DNA of 64,000 nucleotides from GCA-2705995 sp048267965. Lineage in GTDB: Bacteria > Bacteroidota > Bacteroidia > Flavobacteriales_G > Salibacteraceae. Numbering within the stretch: the stretch's first letter is position 1; the number at the start of each line of letters is the position of its first letter. Positions 8,119 to 17,899 of the stretch are shown here, piece by piece. Under the pieces are notes generated by a model. It worked only from the letters and a program-made list of their open reading frames with translations. It made no database searches and was not told the origin of the DNA. Made by a program: the position numbers and the translations under genes. The stretch covers positions 40,087 through 104,086 of the forward strand of contig JBLWWK010000010.1 of assembly GCA_048267965.1 (NCBI GenBank), written 5' to 3'.

Positions 8119-9804
8119 TTAGTGAATTCCGTTCATCCATTTTCTAAGGGTAGGAACCAATAACAACAGTAAGATAGCTGCTACACCTACCACAACTACT
8201 CCCCAAAGTTGGTAAGTTGATGTGTAAATCTCCAATGAATCCATTATAGAAAGTTCAGCACCATCAGCGGCTCCTTCACTGCTAGAAGCAGTTAATTCAC
8301 CAATTAAACCGGCCACTTTATTAGCCAACGCAATTGATAAAAACCAAGCCCCCATTACAAAGCCTACTGCTTTTTTAGGGGATAGTTTTGTAATCATGGA
8401 AAGACCAACTGGCGACAAACTCAACTCACCCGTTGTATGGAATAAATACATTATTACCAAGAAAATCATCGGCACTAAACCGTCTGTTGCAAAGAATTTT
8501 GCCCCCACAACAATAAAGATAAACCCGATAGCTAATTGACTTAATCCTAAGGCAAACTTCATAGGTGTTGAAGGCTCTTTTCCTTTTTGGCGCAGTTTAA
8601 TCCACATCCAAGAGAAAATAGGAGCGAGCGTCATAATAAAGAACGAGTTGAAGAATTGGAAAATCGAAGCTGGAATTTCAGAATCGAAAACCATTCTATC
8701 TACGTTTCTTGCTGTAAAGAGCGTAATAGAACCACCTGCTTGTTCAAACAGTGCCCAGAAAACAGAGTGGAATAAGAATAAGGCCATTACCACCCAAAGG
8801 CGTTGTTTAGAGGCCGGGTCTTCTTGCTTTAAACTCATGGCAAACAGAACACCTAGAATACCCACACTCAGAATAATGAGAATCCAAGTAACGATATCAC
8901 TTAGGTTTAAAAACTGCGCACTAATTGGAATAAAGATGATGGTACCTATAATGGTTAACCATTGTTTTCTTTTCAGTTTGGGATCTTCGTTGAGTTGAAA
9001 ACTAGCCGCTTCTGCATCGAGTACCTTTTGTCTTTCTTCTGGCGAGCTATTTAGGCGTTTGATGTCTTCTTGTTCATCAATTTCAGGGAAATTCTCTTCA
9101 GAACTTGGATTCAGCCCTTTTTTACCAAACGTTTTGGGGCCAAACAACCAAAATACCAATAAACCTAGAAGCATTCCGATTCCAGCTAAACCGAAACCGT
9201 AGTGCCAAGAAATTTGCTCACCCACATAACCACAGGTTACAATTGAAAGCAACGCACCAATGTTAACGCCCATGTAGAATATAGTGAAAGCACCATCTTT
9301 TCTACTGTCGTTTAAGCCGTAGAAATTTCCTAAGAAACTAGAAATGTTGGGCTTAAAGAAACCGTTACCAATAATGATAAAAGCTAATGAGATAAAGAAT
9401 AATTGCATGTTTCCGGGGAAGAACATTCCTTCTAAAGAAAGAGCAAAGTGCCCAGCCATCATTAGAATTCCACCGAAAATAATAGCCTTTCTAAATCCTA
9501 AAATCTTATCGGCCAGTATACCACCGGCTACCGGGAAAAGGTAAACCATGGCCGTGTAAGATCCATAAATACCTAAAGCTTTACTATCTGCTTCGGCTTG
9601 AGAAAGTTCTTTAAATAGTTCTTGAACCATGTAAAGCGTGAGCAACGCCCGCATACCGTAGTAAGAGAAGCGTTCCCACATTTCTGCGAAAAACAAAATA
9701 AAAAGTGCGCGAGGGTGTAATTTACTATTTGAGTAAATAATTATAGGAACCCAGATCAAAACGAAGATCCAGGAAACCACCATTATCCAAAATGCTATGT
9801 TCAT
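8119..9804 (-). CDS. POT family proton-coupled oligopeptide transporter
   Basis: 561 aa, about 12-14 membrane segments. The N-terminal ELWERFSYYG-type signature is present as MWERFSYYGMRALLTLYM, with KPNISSFLGNFYG and FTIFYMGVNIGALLS, the PTR2 signatures. These carriers import di- and tripeptides with protons across the inner membrane. A hydrophilic loop at about residues 235-280 (NPSSEENFPEIDEQEDI) splits the two helix bundles. It follows a second POT gene by 17 bases and a dipeptidyl peptidase gene further upstream, so the cluster likely feeds on peptides released in the periplasm. The iterated 10-mer at 8149-8158 encodes the Val-Pro-Thr near the C-terminus. Confidence 0.9.
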   Translation of the reverse strand: MNIAFWIMVVSWIFVLIWVPIIIYSNSKLHPRALFILFFAEMWERFSYYGMRALLTLYMVQELFKELSQAEADSKALGIYGSYTAMVYLFPVAGGILADKILGFRKAIIFGGILMMAGHFALSLEGMFFPGNMQLFFISLAFIIIGNGFFKPNISSFLGNFYGLNDSRKDGAFTIFYMGVNIGALLSIVTCGYVGEQISWHYGFGLAGIGMLLGLLVFWLFGPKTFGKKGLNPSSEENFPEIDEQEDIKRLNSSPEERQKVLDAEAASFQLNEDPKLKRKQWLTIIGTIIFIPISAQFLNLSDIVTWILIILSVGILGVLFAMSLKQEDPASKQRLWVVMALFLFHSVFWALFEQAGGSITLFTARNVDRMVFDSEIPASIFQFFNSFFIMTLAPIFSWMWIKLRQKGKEPSTPMKFALGLSQLAIGFIFIVVGAKFFATDGLVPMIFLVIMYLFHTTGELSLSPVGLSMITKLSPKKAVGFVMGAWFLSIALANKVAGLIGELTASSSEGAADGAELSIMDSLEIYTSTYQLWGVVVVGVAAILLLLLVPTLRKWMNGIH

Positions 9805-9821
9805 GGGTTAAATAGATTAAA

Positions 9822-11234
9822 TTATTGATTATCGGCTAATTCGAAACCTTCTTGCTCTTCGTGCGTAGAGCCTTGCTTGTCTTCAGCACCGTGCGTTAGG
9901 CGCTTAAGCGGTTTTAGCAATGCAATTACGAGTAAGCCAATAATGGTACAGAAAATAGCGATTCCGGTAAAAATTTCTAGCTCACCAGCAGTAGAAGACC
10001 ACTCGCCCAACAAACCAGCTACCTTATTTCCGATACCGGTAGCCGCGAAATAAGCTCCCATCATGAAAGAAGCATATTTTAACGGTGCCAATTTGGTAAT
10101 AAACGATAAGGCCACGGGAGAAGCACATAACTCACCAATGGTGTGGAACAAATAAGCCAATACCAACCAGTACATGGCTGAAGCACCTTGGGCTTCAAAC
10201 TCAAGCGATGCAGCAGTCATAAACAAGAATCCCCATCCCATAATAATTACACCGATGGCCATTTTAAAAATCGAAGAAGATTCTTTTCCTTTTCTTTTCC
10301 ACCAATACCAAAACGAAGCAATTGGGGCTCCTAGCGTGATAATAAATAAAGCATTTACTGATTGAAACCACGATGCCGGAATACTGGTAATATCCAGAAG
10401 AGGCAATGTGAAACCAAGTGATAAATCGGTTTTTTGTTTGGTGTAAATATTCATTAAACCACCAGCTTGTTCGAAAGCTCCCCAGAAAACAATAATTAAT
10501 AAGAAAGAGATCAACATTACTTTAACACGATCTTTTTCTACTTGAGTAAGTGGTTTGTCTTTAGCATGTTGTTCTGCTTTAGAAAGTTCAGAAGTAGCTT
10601 CACCAATACCTTTTAGGTATTTCTGTCCGGCCATAAAAACTGCTTGGCCAACCAACATTCCAATACCTGCTAAACCAAAGCCGTAGTGCCAGCCGTAATT
10701 TTCACCTAAGTAACCAACTACAAGCGCAGAAAAGAAAGCCCCCAAGTTAATGCCGATGTAGAAAATAGTAAAACCTTTATCTCTGCGGTCGTCACCTTGT
10801 TCGTAAAGGCCACCTACCATGGTAGAGATGTTTGGTTTTAAGCCACCAACACCTAAAACAATTAAAGCCAAACCTGTAAAAAAGGCTGCCGGATGATCAA
10901 TGGCTAATACAATATGCCCAGCACAGAGTAAAAGACCACCGAGCAGCACTGTTTTCTTCTGACCGAAGAATTTATCAGCTACCCATCCACCAGGAATCGA
11001 CATTACATAAACGGCCATGGTATACCAACCGTAAAGAACAAGTGCATCAGATTCTGTCCATCCTAAACCAGGATTATCACCGGTTGCTGAACTGATGATA
11101 TAAAGTACTAAAATGGCACGCATTCCATAGTAAGAGAAGCGTTCCCAAAGTTCTGTGAAAAATAAAATGTATAAACCTACCGGGTGGCCAAAAAGCTCTT
11201 TGCGGTCAATATGCTGTGAAGCTGTTTGTGACAT
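9822..11234 (-). CDS. POT family proton-coupled oligopeptide transporter
   Basis: 470 aa, shorter than its neighbour because it lacks the long central insertion. Signatures are ELWERFSYYGMRAILVLYI, KPNISTMVGGLYE and FTIFYIGINLGAFFS, with FWGAFEQAGG in the second half, all characteristic of bacterial PTR2/DtpA-like carriers. Import of short peptides is expected. It is followed after 17 bases by the second POT gene and preceded by the DPP-IV gene, suggesting a three-gene peptide-use operon. The two carriers are divergent paralogues and may differ in peptide preference (inference). Confidence 0.9.
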   Translation of the reverse strand: MSQTASQHIDRKELFGHPVGLYILFFTELWERFSYYGMRAILVLYIISSATGDNPGLGWTESDALVLYGWYTMAVYVMSIPGGWVADKFFGQKKTVLLGGLLLCAGHIVLAIDHPAAFFTGLALIVLGVGGLKPNISTMVGGLYEQGDDRRDKGFTIFYIGINLGAFFSALVVGYLGENYGWHYGFGLAGIGMLVGQAVFMAGQKYLKGIGEATSELSKAEQHAKDKPLTQVEKDRVKVMLISFLLIIVFWGAFEQAGGLMNIYTKQKTDLSLGFTLPLLDITSIPASWFQSVNALFIITLGAPIASFWYWWKRKGKESSSIFKMAIGVIIMGWGFLFMTAASLEFEAQGASAMYWLVLAYLFHTIGELCASPVALSFITKLAPLKYASFMMGAYFAATGIGNKVAGLLGEWSSTAGELEIFTGIAIFCTIIGLLVIALLKPLKRLTHGAEDKQGSTHEEQEGFELADNQ

Positions 11235-11299
11235 GCAGTCTACTATTTATGATGTTAACTATTGATTTGAGGAAGTCCGAAAATAAGTAAAATGTTGGC

Positions 11300-13492
11300 T
11301 TAAAGATTAGCTTTGAGCCAATTGGTCATTTTCTGGTAGAGATGGAAACGTGTGTTCCCACCGTAAATTCCGTGATTTCTATCTGGATACATGTAAAAAT
11401 CAAATTGCTTGTTGGCTCTAATCAGTGCATTCACCATTTGAATAGCATTTTGAAAATGCACGTTATCATCTCCAGTTCCATGAACCAATAAATAATTTCC
11501 TTTAAGTCGATCAGCAAAGTTGATGGGGCTATTTTCATCGTAACCGCTGGCGTTTTCTTGTGGTGTTTGCATGTAACGCTCAGTATAGATGTTATCGTAA
11601 TACCTCCAAGTAGTAACGGGTGCAACTGCAATGGCACTTTTGTAGTAATCGGCTCCTTTGGTAATGGTTAAAGAAGACATGTAGCCACCATAGCTCCATC
11701 CCCAAATACCAATTCTATTTCCATCGATAAACGGTTGTTCGCTGAGGTATTTGGCAGTAAGAATGTAATCTTCGGTTTCGTATTTACCCAGTTGTTTGTA
11801 GGTCATTTTTCTAAACTCAGCACCTCTGGCTCCAGTTCCGCGGTTGTCTACAGAAACCACAATGTAACCTTCGTTGGCGAGTAGATGATGCCACATGTGG
11901 TTTCCGCCTCCCCATTGATCGGTAACTTCTTGCGAACCGGGGCCGCCATAGATAGTAACCAAAACTGGATATTGTTGATTTTCATCGAAGTTAGCTGGCT
12001 TTAACATCCAAGCGTTTAACGAATGACCCGAGTCGGTTTTAAAGGTGAAAAATTCCTTTTTCGGGAAGTTGTTTTCTTCTAGGTAATTAGCCAATAAATT
12101 ACTGTTTCTAAGTTCTCTGATTTCGGTTCCTTCTTGGTTGTGAAGGGTAATGGTGTTCGGAGAGTTTAAGGTAGAATGGGTATTAATAAAATACTTCATT
12201 CCTTGAGAGAAGGTGGCTTGGTTCCAACCGTTATCTGAAGTCAGTTTTGTAAGGTTTTTGCCTTTTGTGCTGATGCTGTAAACGTTACGCACCATGGGAG
12301 ATTCTTTGGCAGCGGTAAAGAAAAGTTGCTCTGTAGTAGGATCCATTCCATGAAAGCTAGTAACCTCCCAATTGCCTTGTGTGATTTGTTTCTCTTTTCC
12401 GTTTTTTAAGGCGATAGCGTAGAGGTGATTGTAACCGCCTTTGTCGCTCGAAATAATAAATTGTTCGTTGTTGTTGGTAAACGTCCAATCGTCTGATACT
12501 TCGATGTAAGCAGATTGCTCTTCTCGGTAGATCAGTTCTTTCTCTTTTTTATCGCAATCGAATAGGTAGATGTCGAGTAAATTTTGATGGCGATTCATCA
12601 TTTGAAGAGCAACTTGATTACTCTTCTCGCTCCACTTTACTCTCGGGATGTATTCGTATTCTGGGCTACCCGTAGAAACCACTTCTGTGTGAGAATTATT
12701 GGCAAGGTTGTAGACCATCAGCTTTACAATGGAGTTGGCTTCGCCCGCTTTTGGGTATTTGAATTTATAATCTTCAGGATATAAACTGTGGGCGCTTCCC
12801 CAAGTTTGCATGTTGTACTCTTTAACTTGGCTTTCATCGAATTTGTAGTAGGCAATTCGCGCTCCGTCAGGAGACCAGAAAAAACCTTTAGCAAAACCAA
12901 ATTCTTCTTCGTAAACCCAATCTACCGCGCCATTGATGATGGAGTTGAATTGACCATCGTTGGTGATTTGGCGGGTGGTTTTGTCTTTTGCGTTATAAAT
13001 AAAAAGGTTGTTATCTCTCACGTAAGCTACTTTATCGCCAGCTGGTGAAAAGGTGGCGTAGCGTTGTTTTCCTTCATCTGAGAGAAAAGTGAGTTCTTTT
13101 GTTTCTACATCATATATGTAGTTGTTTTCTTTGGTAGAATGACGATAAATTGGTTCTGATTCGGTAGCTAGAAGCAATTTTGTTTCGTCTGCAGAGAAAG
13201 AATATTCAGAAAATGAAAACTTGGTTTTTACATCTGCGGTAGTGAATAGGGTAGAGACTTTTTCTCCTGTTTTGTAGGCGTATTTATTAATAGCTATTGC
13301 GTTGGTGTTATCAGCATCTCGTTCTTGAACGGTGTAATGTAACCCATCGTTCATAGAGCGAATTCCGAAAACATAAGCTTGTCTAAATTTTCCTGATAAC
13401 CAGATTTCTTCTAAAGAAATAGAAGGGTTTTGAGCCCAAGAGCCAACTACCATTGACAAGGCCATTAGAACAGTAAAAAGTCGTTTGGTCAT
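11300..13492 (-). CDS. Dipeptidyl peptidase IV (S9B), periplasmic
   Basis: 730 aa from ATG at 13492, chosen because it begins a clean signal peptide (MTKRLFTVLMALSMVVGSWA); an upstream ATG at 13537 would add 15 residues in front of it. An N-terminal beta-propeller contains the substrate-amine Glu-Glu motif DWVYEEEFG. The C-terminal hydrolase has GWSYGGYMS (nucleophile Ser near residue 600), GTGDDNVHF (acid) and DRNHGI (His). The enzyme removes N-terminal X-Pro/X-Ala dipeptides, and the two POT importers directly downstream would take up the products. It is a typical component of peptide catabolism in Bacteroidota. Confidence 0.93.
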   Translation of the reverse strand: MTKRLFTVLMALSMVVGSWAQNPSISLEEIWLSGKFRQAYVFGIRSMNDGLHYTVQERDADNTNAIAINKYAYKTGEKVSTLFTTADVKTKFSFSEYSFSADETKLLLATESEPIYRHSTKENNYIYDVETKELTFLSDEGKQRYATFSPAGDKVAYVRDNNLFIYNAKDKTTRQITNDGQFNSIINGAVDWVYEEEFGFAKGFFWSPDGARIAYYKFDESQVKEYNMQTWGSAHSLYPEDYKFKYPKAGEANSIVKLMVYNLANNSHTEVVSTGSPEYEYIPRVKWSEKSNQVALQMMNRHQNLLDIYLFDCDKKEKELIYREEQSAYIEVSDDWTFTNNNEQFIISSDKGGYNHLYAIALKNGKEKQITQGNWEVTSFHGMDPTTEQLFFTAAKESPMVRNVYSISTKGKNLTKLTSDNGWNQATFSQGMKYFINTHSTLNSPNTITLHNQEGTEIRELRNSNLLANYLEENNFPKKEFFTFKTDSGHSLNAWMLKPANFDENQQYPVLVTIYGGPGSQEVTDQWGGGNHMWHHLLANEGYIVVSVDNRGTGARGAEFRKMTYKQLGKYETEDYILTAKYLSEQPFIDGNRIGIWGWSYGGYMSSLTITKGADYYKSAIAVAPVTTWRYYDNIYTERYMQTPQENASGYDENSPINFADRLKGNYLLVHGTGDDNVHFQNAIQMVNALIRANKQFDFYMYPDRNHGIYGGNTRFHLYQKMTNWLKANL

Positions 13493-13556
13493 ATTGCTGA
13501 AATTTAAGAGTGCCGAATATAACCATTTCCGCTGCAAGAATAGACGGATTAACGTT

Positions 13557-14300
13557 TTAGAATGAAAAACCAGCTCCGAGACCTAACGAAAAAAAGTGAA
13601 GAGGTTGGTGAGAAGTTTCTTTTGTGATCGTGCCTCCTTTAGAACTACGATATTGATAACCAGTTCGTGAGGCTAAGTAGAAGAATTGGCTGCTAAAATA
13701 AAAACCAGATGATAGTTGATATTGCCCTCTTAGCTGAAAACTATAGGTGAATTCCATGTCGTTGGCTTCACTTTCAGAGTAGCGTTCTGTACCATTGTTC
13801 GTAATCATAGAGTAGTCGATTTGGGGTCGAGTGATGTAGGTCATCCCGATTAAACCGGCTAATTTAAGTTGAAACTTTTCTTTTTGAATAAGCGGAAAAC
13901 CGGTTCCTACCAATAGATTTCTTGATTGGTAGTTTTTGGCGTTAACAAAATAGCGTACCGTGTCTCTGACAGATAAATCTTCTGCCATGTTTTTTGTGCG
14001 AATGGGATTGTTGAAATAGTTGATCTGGATGAGCCATTCGATAAAAGACGTTTGATAGCCGATGTTTATACCTGCTCCAAAGCCAGTTGCCGCGTATGAA
14101 GATTCTTTTTTGAGCTCGGTACTACCAAAATCAAAGGCGGGAACCACCAAGAATGCCTGCCCCGATACGACAGCTGTGTTGTTGGTGGGCGAAAAATAGT
14201 CATCGTCTATTTGACTAAATGCTTGAGATTGAAAGAAAAAAAGCATCAAGATGAGTGCAAATTGCTCAAAATGATGCTTTTTTAAGTTTTTGATATTCAT
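13557..14300 (-). CDS. Outer-membrane beta-barrel-like protein, function unknown
   Basis: 247 aa with a signal peptide ending near SQAFSQ. The rest alternates short amphipathic strands (GFGAGINIGYQTSF, FTYSFQLRGQYQLSSGFYF) and ends in FSLGLGAGFSF, with a C-terminal Phe typical of outer-membrane barrels. I do not recognise a named family. It lies 4 bases after the universal stress protein gene and may be co-transcribed with it. The iterated 10-mer at 13902-13911 encodes Val-Gly-Thr. Confidence 0.7.
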   Translation of the reverse strand: MNIKNLKKHHFEQFALILMLFFFQSQAFSQIDDDYFSPTNNTAVVSGQAFLVVPAFDFGSTELKKESSYAATGFGAGINIGYQTSFIEWLIQINYFNNPIRTKNMAEDLSVRDTVRYFVNAKNYQSRNLLVGTGFPLIQKEKFQLKLAGLIGMTYITRPQIDYSMITNNGTERYSESEANDMEFTYSFQLRGQYQLSSGFYFSSQFFYLASRTGYQYRSSKGGTITKETSHQPLHFFSLGLGAGFSF

Positions 14301-14304
14301 TTGA

Positions 14305-15150
14305 TTAACCTCCGGCTCTGAACGAACCTAATGATTTCCATTCTCTTCCTTTAACGATGAGCAAAGGTAAATCAGTTTTGGCTAATAATTGCTCGTCTTT
14401 AGAACCCCAAATGCGCTCGATAAAACTTGGGTCGTGTTCAAAAACAACCGATATAATATCTGCATCTGTTCTGTGAGCATAGTCTAATAAAATGCTGTAG
14501 TAGCTATCACCCGCTTGCCATTCGTAGGTATATTCAACCCCTTCTTTTTCGAATTTTTCTTTCAAGTGATTGGCAAAAACTCTCAATTCTTTGTCGTCAC
14601 TTTCTGTGTGATCTACGGCCATGGCTAACAATTCGATTTTACCGCCAACTGTTTTGGCAAATCGCATGCTAACGCCTGTTTTTTGCATACTGTGATCGTT
14701 CAAAAGAAGTGGATAAACAAGTGTATCCATATCTCGTAGACTTTCATCCTTTTTCAAGGCAACGATTGGGTAATCGCACTCTTGAATAATTTTCATGATG
14801 TTGGGACCTACAAAACGATCTAAACCTTTTTTAAGTTGATACCCTACCACTAAATACTCAGGATCTACCATGTAACAGAAGTCATCTATGCGATCTACTA
14901 CTTCGCTAATCTCACCTGGCATAATATCATAAATCACACGTGTATTGCCTCTTACATCGTTGTTTTCGGCAATCATTTCTTCAAATTGATTTTTTATTTC
15001 GGCACGTGTTTTATGCTTGTCGGTATGCACGTGTAACAAGCGTACATCTGCATTACATTTGGCTGCAAGTGGTAAAGCTTCACGGTAGGCATGTTTAGAA
15101 GTTTCCGTAAAGTCGATACAAATAACTAGAGCTTTGTCGTTTTGTTCCAT
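14305..15150 (-). CDS. Universal stress protein, tandem UspA domains
   Basis: 281 aa with two UspA-like halves: residues 1-140 (ALVICIDFTETSKHA, VRLLHVHTD, YLVVGYQLKKG) and 145-275 (TLVYPLLLNDHS, IELLAMAVDHTE, ADIISVVFEHD). The ATP-binding G-2x-G-9x-G(S/T) motif is not convincingly present in either half, so nucleotide binding is doubtful. Two-domain Usp proteins are common in Bacteroidota and act in the cytoplasm in stress survival. Transcribed divergently from typA. Confidence 0.85.
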   Translation of the reverse strand: MEQNDKALVICIDFTETSKHAYREALPLAAKCNADVRLLHVHTDKHKTRAEIKNQFEEMIAENNDVRGNTRVIYDIMPGEISEVVDRIDDFCYMVDPEYLVVGYQLKKGLDRFVGPNIMKIIQECDYPIVALKKDESLRDMDTLVYPLLLNDHSMQKTGVSMRFAKTVGGKIELLAMAVDHTESDDKELRVFANHLKEKFEKEGVEYTYEWQAGDSYYSILLDYAHRTDADIISVVFEHDPSFIERIWGSKDEQLLAKTDLPLLIVKGREWKSLGSFRAGG

Positions 15151-15323
15151 GTGTGTATAGGGTTGTAAATCTGTTCCGAAAATAGCATTTTACCAGTAAA
15201 CTACAAGAAATTAGGAAACCAATTTGGCGTTAATTACCCCTTAAACAGCCCTACTGAACGTAAAGTTTTTGTTTCTCATGTTAAATAATTGATTTAGGTG
15301 TATCTACGCGCTAAAAAGAGGTG

Positions 15324-15331
15324 TACTTTTG
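15324..15331 (+). promoter_or_regulatory. Likely -7 element of the typA promoter
   Basis: TACTTTTG fits TAnnTTTG and lies 19 bases before the typA ATG. No clear TTG -33 element is seen at the right distance. Confidence 0.5.
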
Positions 15332-15349
15332 CAGCCTTAAATTTTAAGG

Positions 15350-17146
15350 ATGCAAAAGATCAAGAACATCGCCATTATCGCTCACGTTGACCATGGCAAA
15401 ACAACTCTAGTAGATAAGATTCTACATCACTGCGAACTATTTCGTGATAATCAAGCAACAGGAGAACTGATACTTGACAACAACGATTTAGAGCGCGAAA
15501 GAGGGATTACAATTGTCTCTAAAAACGTTTCTGTAATGTACGGAGACACAAAAATCAACATTATTGACACTCCTGGTCACGCTGACTTTGGGGGTGAAGT
15601 AGAGCGAGTTTTAAACATGGCAGATGGTGTTTTACTACTCGTTGATGCGTTTGAAGGCCCTATGCCACAAACACGTTATGTTTTAGGTAAAGCACTAGAA
15701 TTGGGTAAAAAGCCAATTGTTGTAGTGAACAAGGTAGACAAAGAAAACTGTAGACCTGACGAAGTTCACGAAATGGTTTTTGATCTTATGTTTAACCTAG
15801 AAGCTACCGAAGAGCAATTAGATTTCCCTACCGTTTACGGTTCAGCAAAAAATGGCTGGATGAGTAGAGACTGGAAAGAACCCTCTAAAGATATTACTCC
15901 GCTTCTAGACATGGTTTTAGAGTATGTTCCTGCTCCAGAGATTAGCGAAGGAACCTTACAAATGCAAATTACTTCTATCGATTTCTCAAGTTTCGTTGGA
16001 AGAATTGCTATTGGTCGTGTTGCAAGAGGATCAATTAAAGCGAACGCTCCTGTAAGTCTTGTAAAACGCGATGGTAAAATTGTTAAATCAAGAATTAAAG
16101 AAGTTTTTGTTTTTGACGGTTTAGGTAGAAAGAAAGTAGAAGAAGTAGTAGCTGGTGACCTTTGCGCTGTAACAGGTGTTGATGGTTTCGAAATTGGCGA
16201 TACTATTGCCGACTTTGAAAATCCTGAAGGAATGAAAAACATTCCGATTGATGAGCCGACTATGAGTATGACATTCACCGTTAATAATAGTCCGTTTTTC
16301 GGTCAAGAAGGTGAATTTGTTACTTCTCGTCACTTAAGAGATCGTTTATTTAAAGAAACAGAGAAAAACTTAGCACTGCGCGTTCAAGAAACAGATTCTC
16401 CAGATTCGTTTATCGTTTTTGGTAGAGGGGTAATGCACCTTTCTGTTTTAATCGAAACCATGCGTAGAGAAGGTTACGAATTACAAGTAGGTCAGCCACA
16501 GGTAATTATTAAAGAAATCGATGGTGTTAAAAACGAACCTATCGAAACATTAATTATCGATTCTCCAGAGCATTGCTCAGGAAAAATGATTGAGTTGGTT
16601 AACCAACGAAAAGGCGAAATGGCAGTAATGGAACCTCGTGGTGATTTAATGCACTTAGAGTTTACCATTCCTTCTCGTGGTATTATGGGTTTAAGAACTC
16701 AAGTACTCAACCTTTCTGCAGGTGAAGCTATTATGGCACACCGTTTTAAGGCTTACGAACCTTTCAAAGGTGAAATTCCAAAAAGAGCGAACGGTACGTT
16801 AATCGCACACGAAAAAGGAACAGCTATTCCTTACGCACTTAACAACTTACAAGATAGAGGTAAATTCTTTGTTGCTCCTGGTGACGAAGTTTATGAAGGA
16901 ATGATTGTAGGAGAGAATTCACGTGATATGGATTTGGTTGTAAACGTGATTAGAACCAAAAAATTAACCAACATGCGTTCTTCGGGTGCTGACGATAAAA
17001 TGAAATTAGCGCCTCCAATTATTATGAGCTTAGAAGAGAACTTAGAGTATATTCAAGGAGACGAGTACGTTGAAGTAACTCCAAAGAGTATTCGTTTAAG
17101 AAAGATTCACTTGAAAGAATCTGATAGAAAACGTTCTTCTCTTTAA
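15350..17146 (+). CDS. typA: Ribosome-associated GTPase TypA/BipA
   Basis: 598 aa, full length for the family. The GTPase domain has AHVDHGKTTL (G1, residues 11-20), RERGITI (G2 region), DTPGHADFGGEVER (G3) and NKVDKEN (G4). EF-G-like domains II, III and V follow, and the C-terminal RRIHLKE-type block is present as RKIHLKES. TypA binds 70S ribosomes and 50S assembly intermediates and is needed under stress and cold. Monocistronic: own -7 element upstream and strong terminator downstream. Confidence 0.97.
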   Translation: MQKIKNIAIIAHVDHGKTTLVDKILHHCELFRDNQATGELILDNNDLERERGITIVSKNVSVMYGDTKINIIDTPGHADFGGEVERVLNMADGVLLLVDAFEGPMPQTRYVLGKALELGKKPIVVVNKVDKENCRPDEVHEMVFDLMFNLEATEEQLDFPTVYGSAKNGWMSRDWKEPSKDITPLLDMVLEYVPAPEISEGTLQMQITSIDFSSFVGRIAIGRVARGSIKANAPVSLVKRDGKIVKSRIKEVFVFDGLGRKKVEEVVAGDLCAVTGVDGFEIGDTIADFENPEGMKNIPIDEPTMSMTFTVNNSPFFGQEGEFVTSRHLRDRLFKETEKNLALRVQETDSPDSFIVFGRGVMHLSVLIETMRREGYELQVGQPQVIIKEIDGVKNEPIETLIIDSPEHCSGKMIELVNQRKGEMAVMEPRGDLMHLEFTIPSRGIMGLRTQVLNLSAGEAIMAHRFKAYEPFKGEIPKRANGTLIAHEKGTAIPYALNNLQDRGKFFVAPGDEVYEGMIVGENSRDMDLVVNVIRTKKLTNMRSSGADDKMKLAPPIIMSLEENLEYIQGDEYVEVTPKSIRLRKIHLKESDRKRSSL

Positions 17147-17162
17147 TTAAGAGTCAATAAAT

Positions 17163-17199
17163 AAAAAAAAGCACCGTTTTATAACGGTGCTTTTTTTTT
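17163..17199 (+). terminator. Terminator of typA
   Basis: GCACCGTT (17171-17178) pairs with AACGGTGC (17183-17190), flanked by A8 and T9, 16 bases past the stop. Probably works in both directions. Confidence 0.92.
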
Positions 17200-17290
17200 G
17201 AATCTAACTAGCTATCTAATTCGCCATCAGAGGGGTAAGAGACTTGGTCTAGGTATATTGGGATTGATTGACTGTACCTACTGATGGGGA

Positions 17291-17752
17291 TTACTTTTTT
17301 TCGTTCGAAGAAAGTTTGTCGCCTAGCTCTTCCATTTCTCTTTCAAAATCTTCTTTCGATTCTTCTAGGCTATTTTTAATATCGTTTAGTTCTTCTTTGC
17401 TTTTTTCTTTCAACTCGCTCATTTGATCATTTAAATCGTTTTTAGCTTCGTTGAGGTTTTCTTTGGCGTCTTCTAATTCTTCACGCGCTTCTTCAGATAA
17501 ATCGTTTTTCTCGTCTTTTAAATCTTCGTTGATTTCGTCTAAACGGCTTTCGATTTTATCCATTCTGCTATTGATGGCAGATTCTACGTCTTGGGCAGTA
17601 GCTTCAGCATATTCTTTCGATTCTTCAGCTACATTCTTCATTTCTTGTTTTACATCTTCTTTAGCCTCTTTTCTGTCTTGCTCTGCAGAACATGAAAAAA
17701 GAGTTAAACTTGATACGGCTAGGATAAGGAAAGTCTTGTTCATCATTTTCAT
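17291..17752 (-). CDS. Coiled-coil lipoprotein
   Basis: 153 aa. Signal peptide with a lipobox (SLTLFSC, Cys near residue 21), then an uninterrupted, highly charged Glu/Lys/Asp-rich helix to the C-terminus with heptad-like spacing (EAREELEDAKENLNEAKNDL). It is probably anchored in a membrane facing the periplasm. No enzyme motif is present. A structural or envelope-stress role is only inference. The antisense frame over this gene is open because of the repetitive codons and is not a gene. Confidence 0.75.
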   Translation of the reverse strand: MKMMNKTFLILAVSSLTLFSCSAEQDRKEAKEDVKQEMKNVAEESKEYAEATAQDVESAINSRMDKIESRLDEINEDLKDEKNDLSEEAREELEDAKENLNEAKNDLNDQMSELKEKSKEELNDIKNSLEESKEDFEREMEELGDKLSSNEKK

Positions 17753-17831
17753 TTGTGTTTATTGGTTTACCCAGATTAATGAAAAGATTATTCCAACTCA
17801 GAAAAAACACCGTTTTATAGGGGTTTTATAC

Positions 17832-17841
17832 GGTTCCTACC
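17832..17841. repeat. Intergenic copy of the iterated 10-mer
   Basis: GGTTCCTACC in the context ACGGTTCCTACCGTTA, in the 147-base gap between two leftward lipoprotein genes. A stand-alone copy, not paired. Confidence 0.8.
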
Positions 17842-17899
17842 GTTATTTGTGGAGAAAATTGCACGATAGGTGAAAAAATGTTGAGGAGATTATTCCACG

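Noticed and set aside
8648..8998. 116-codon rightward ORF inside the POT gene
   Set aside because: Shadow frame of a clear transporter gene.
15835..16278. 147-codon leftward ORF inside typA
   Set aside because: Shadow frame of a highly conserved GTPase gene.
17451..17873. 140-codon rightward ORF opposite the coiled-coil lipoprotein
   Set aside because: Open only because the repetitive Glu/Lys codons give Ser/Phe on the other strand; the lipoprotein has a proper lipobox and direction.
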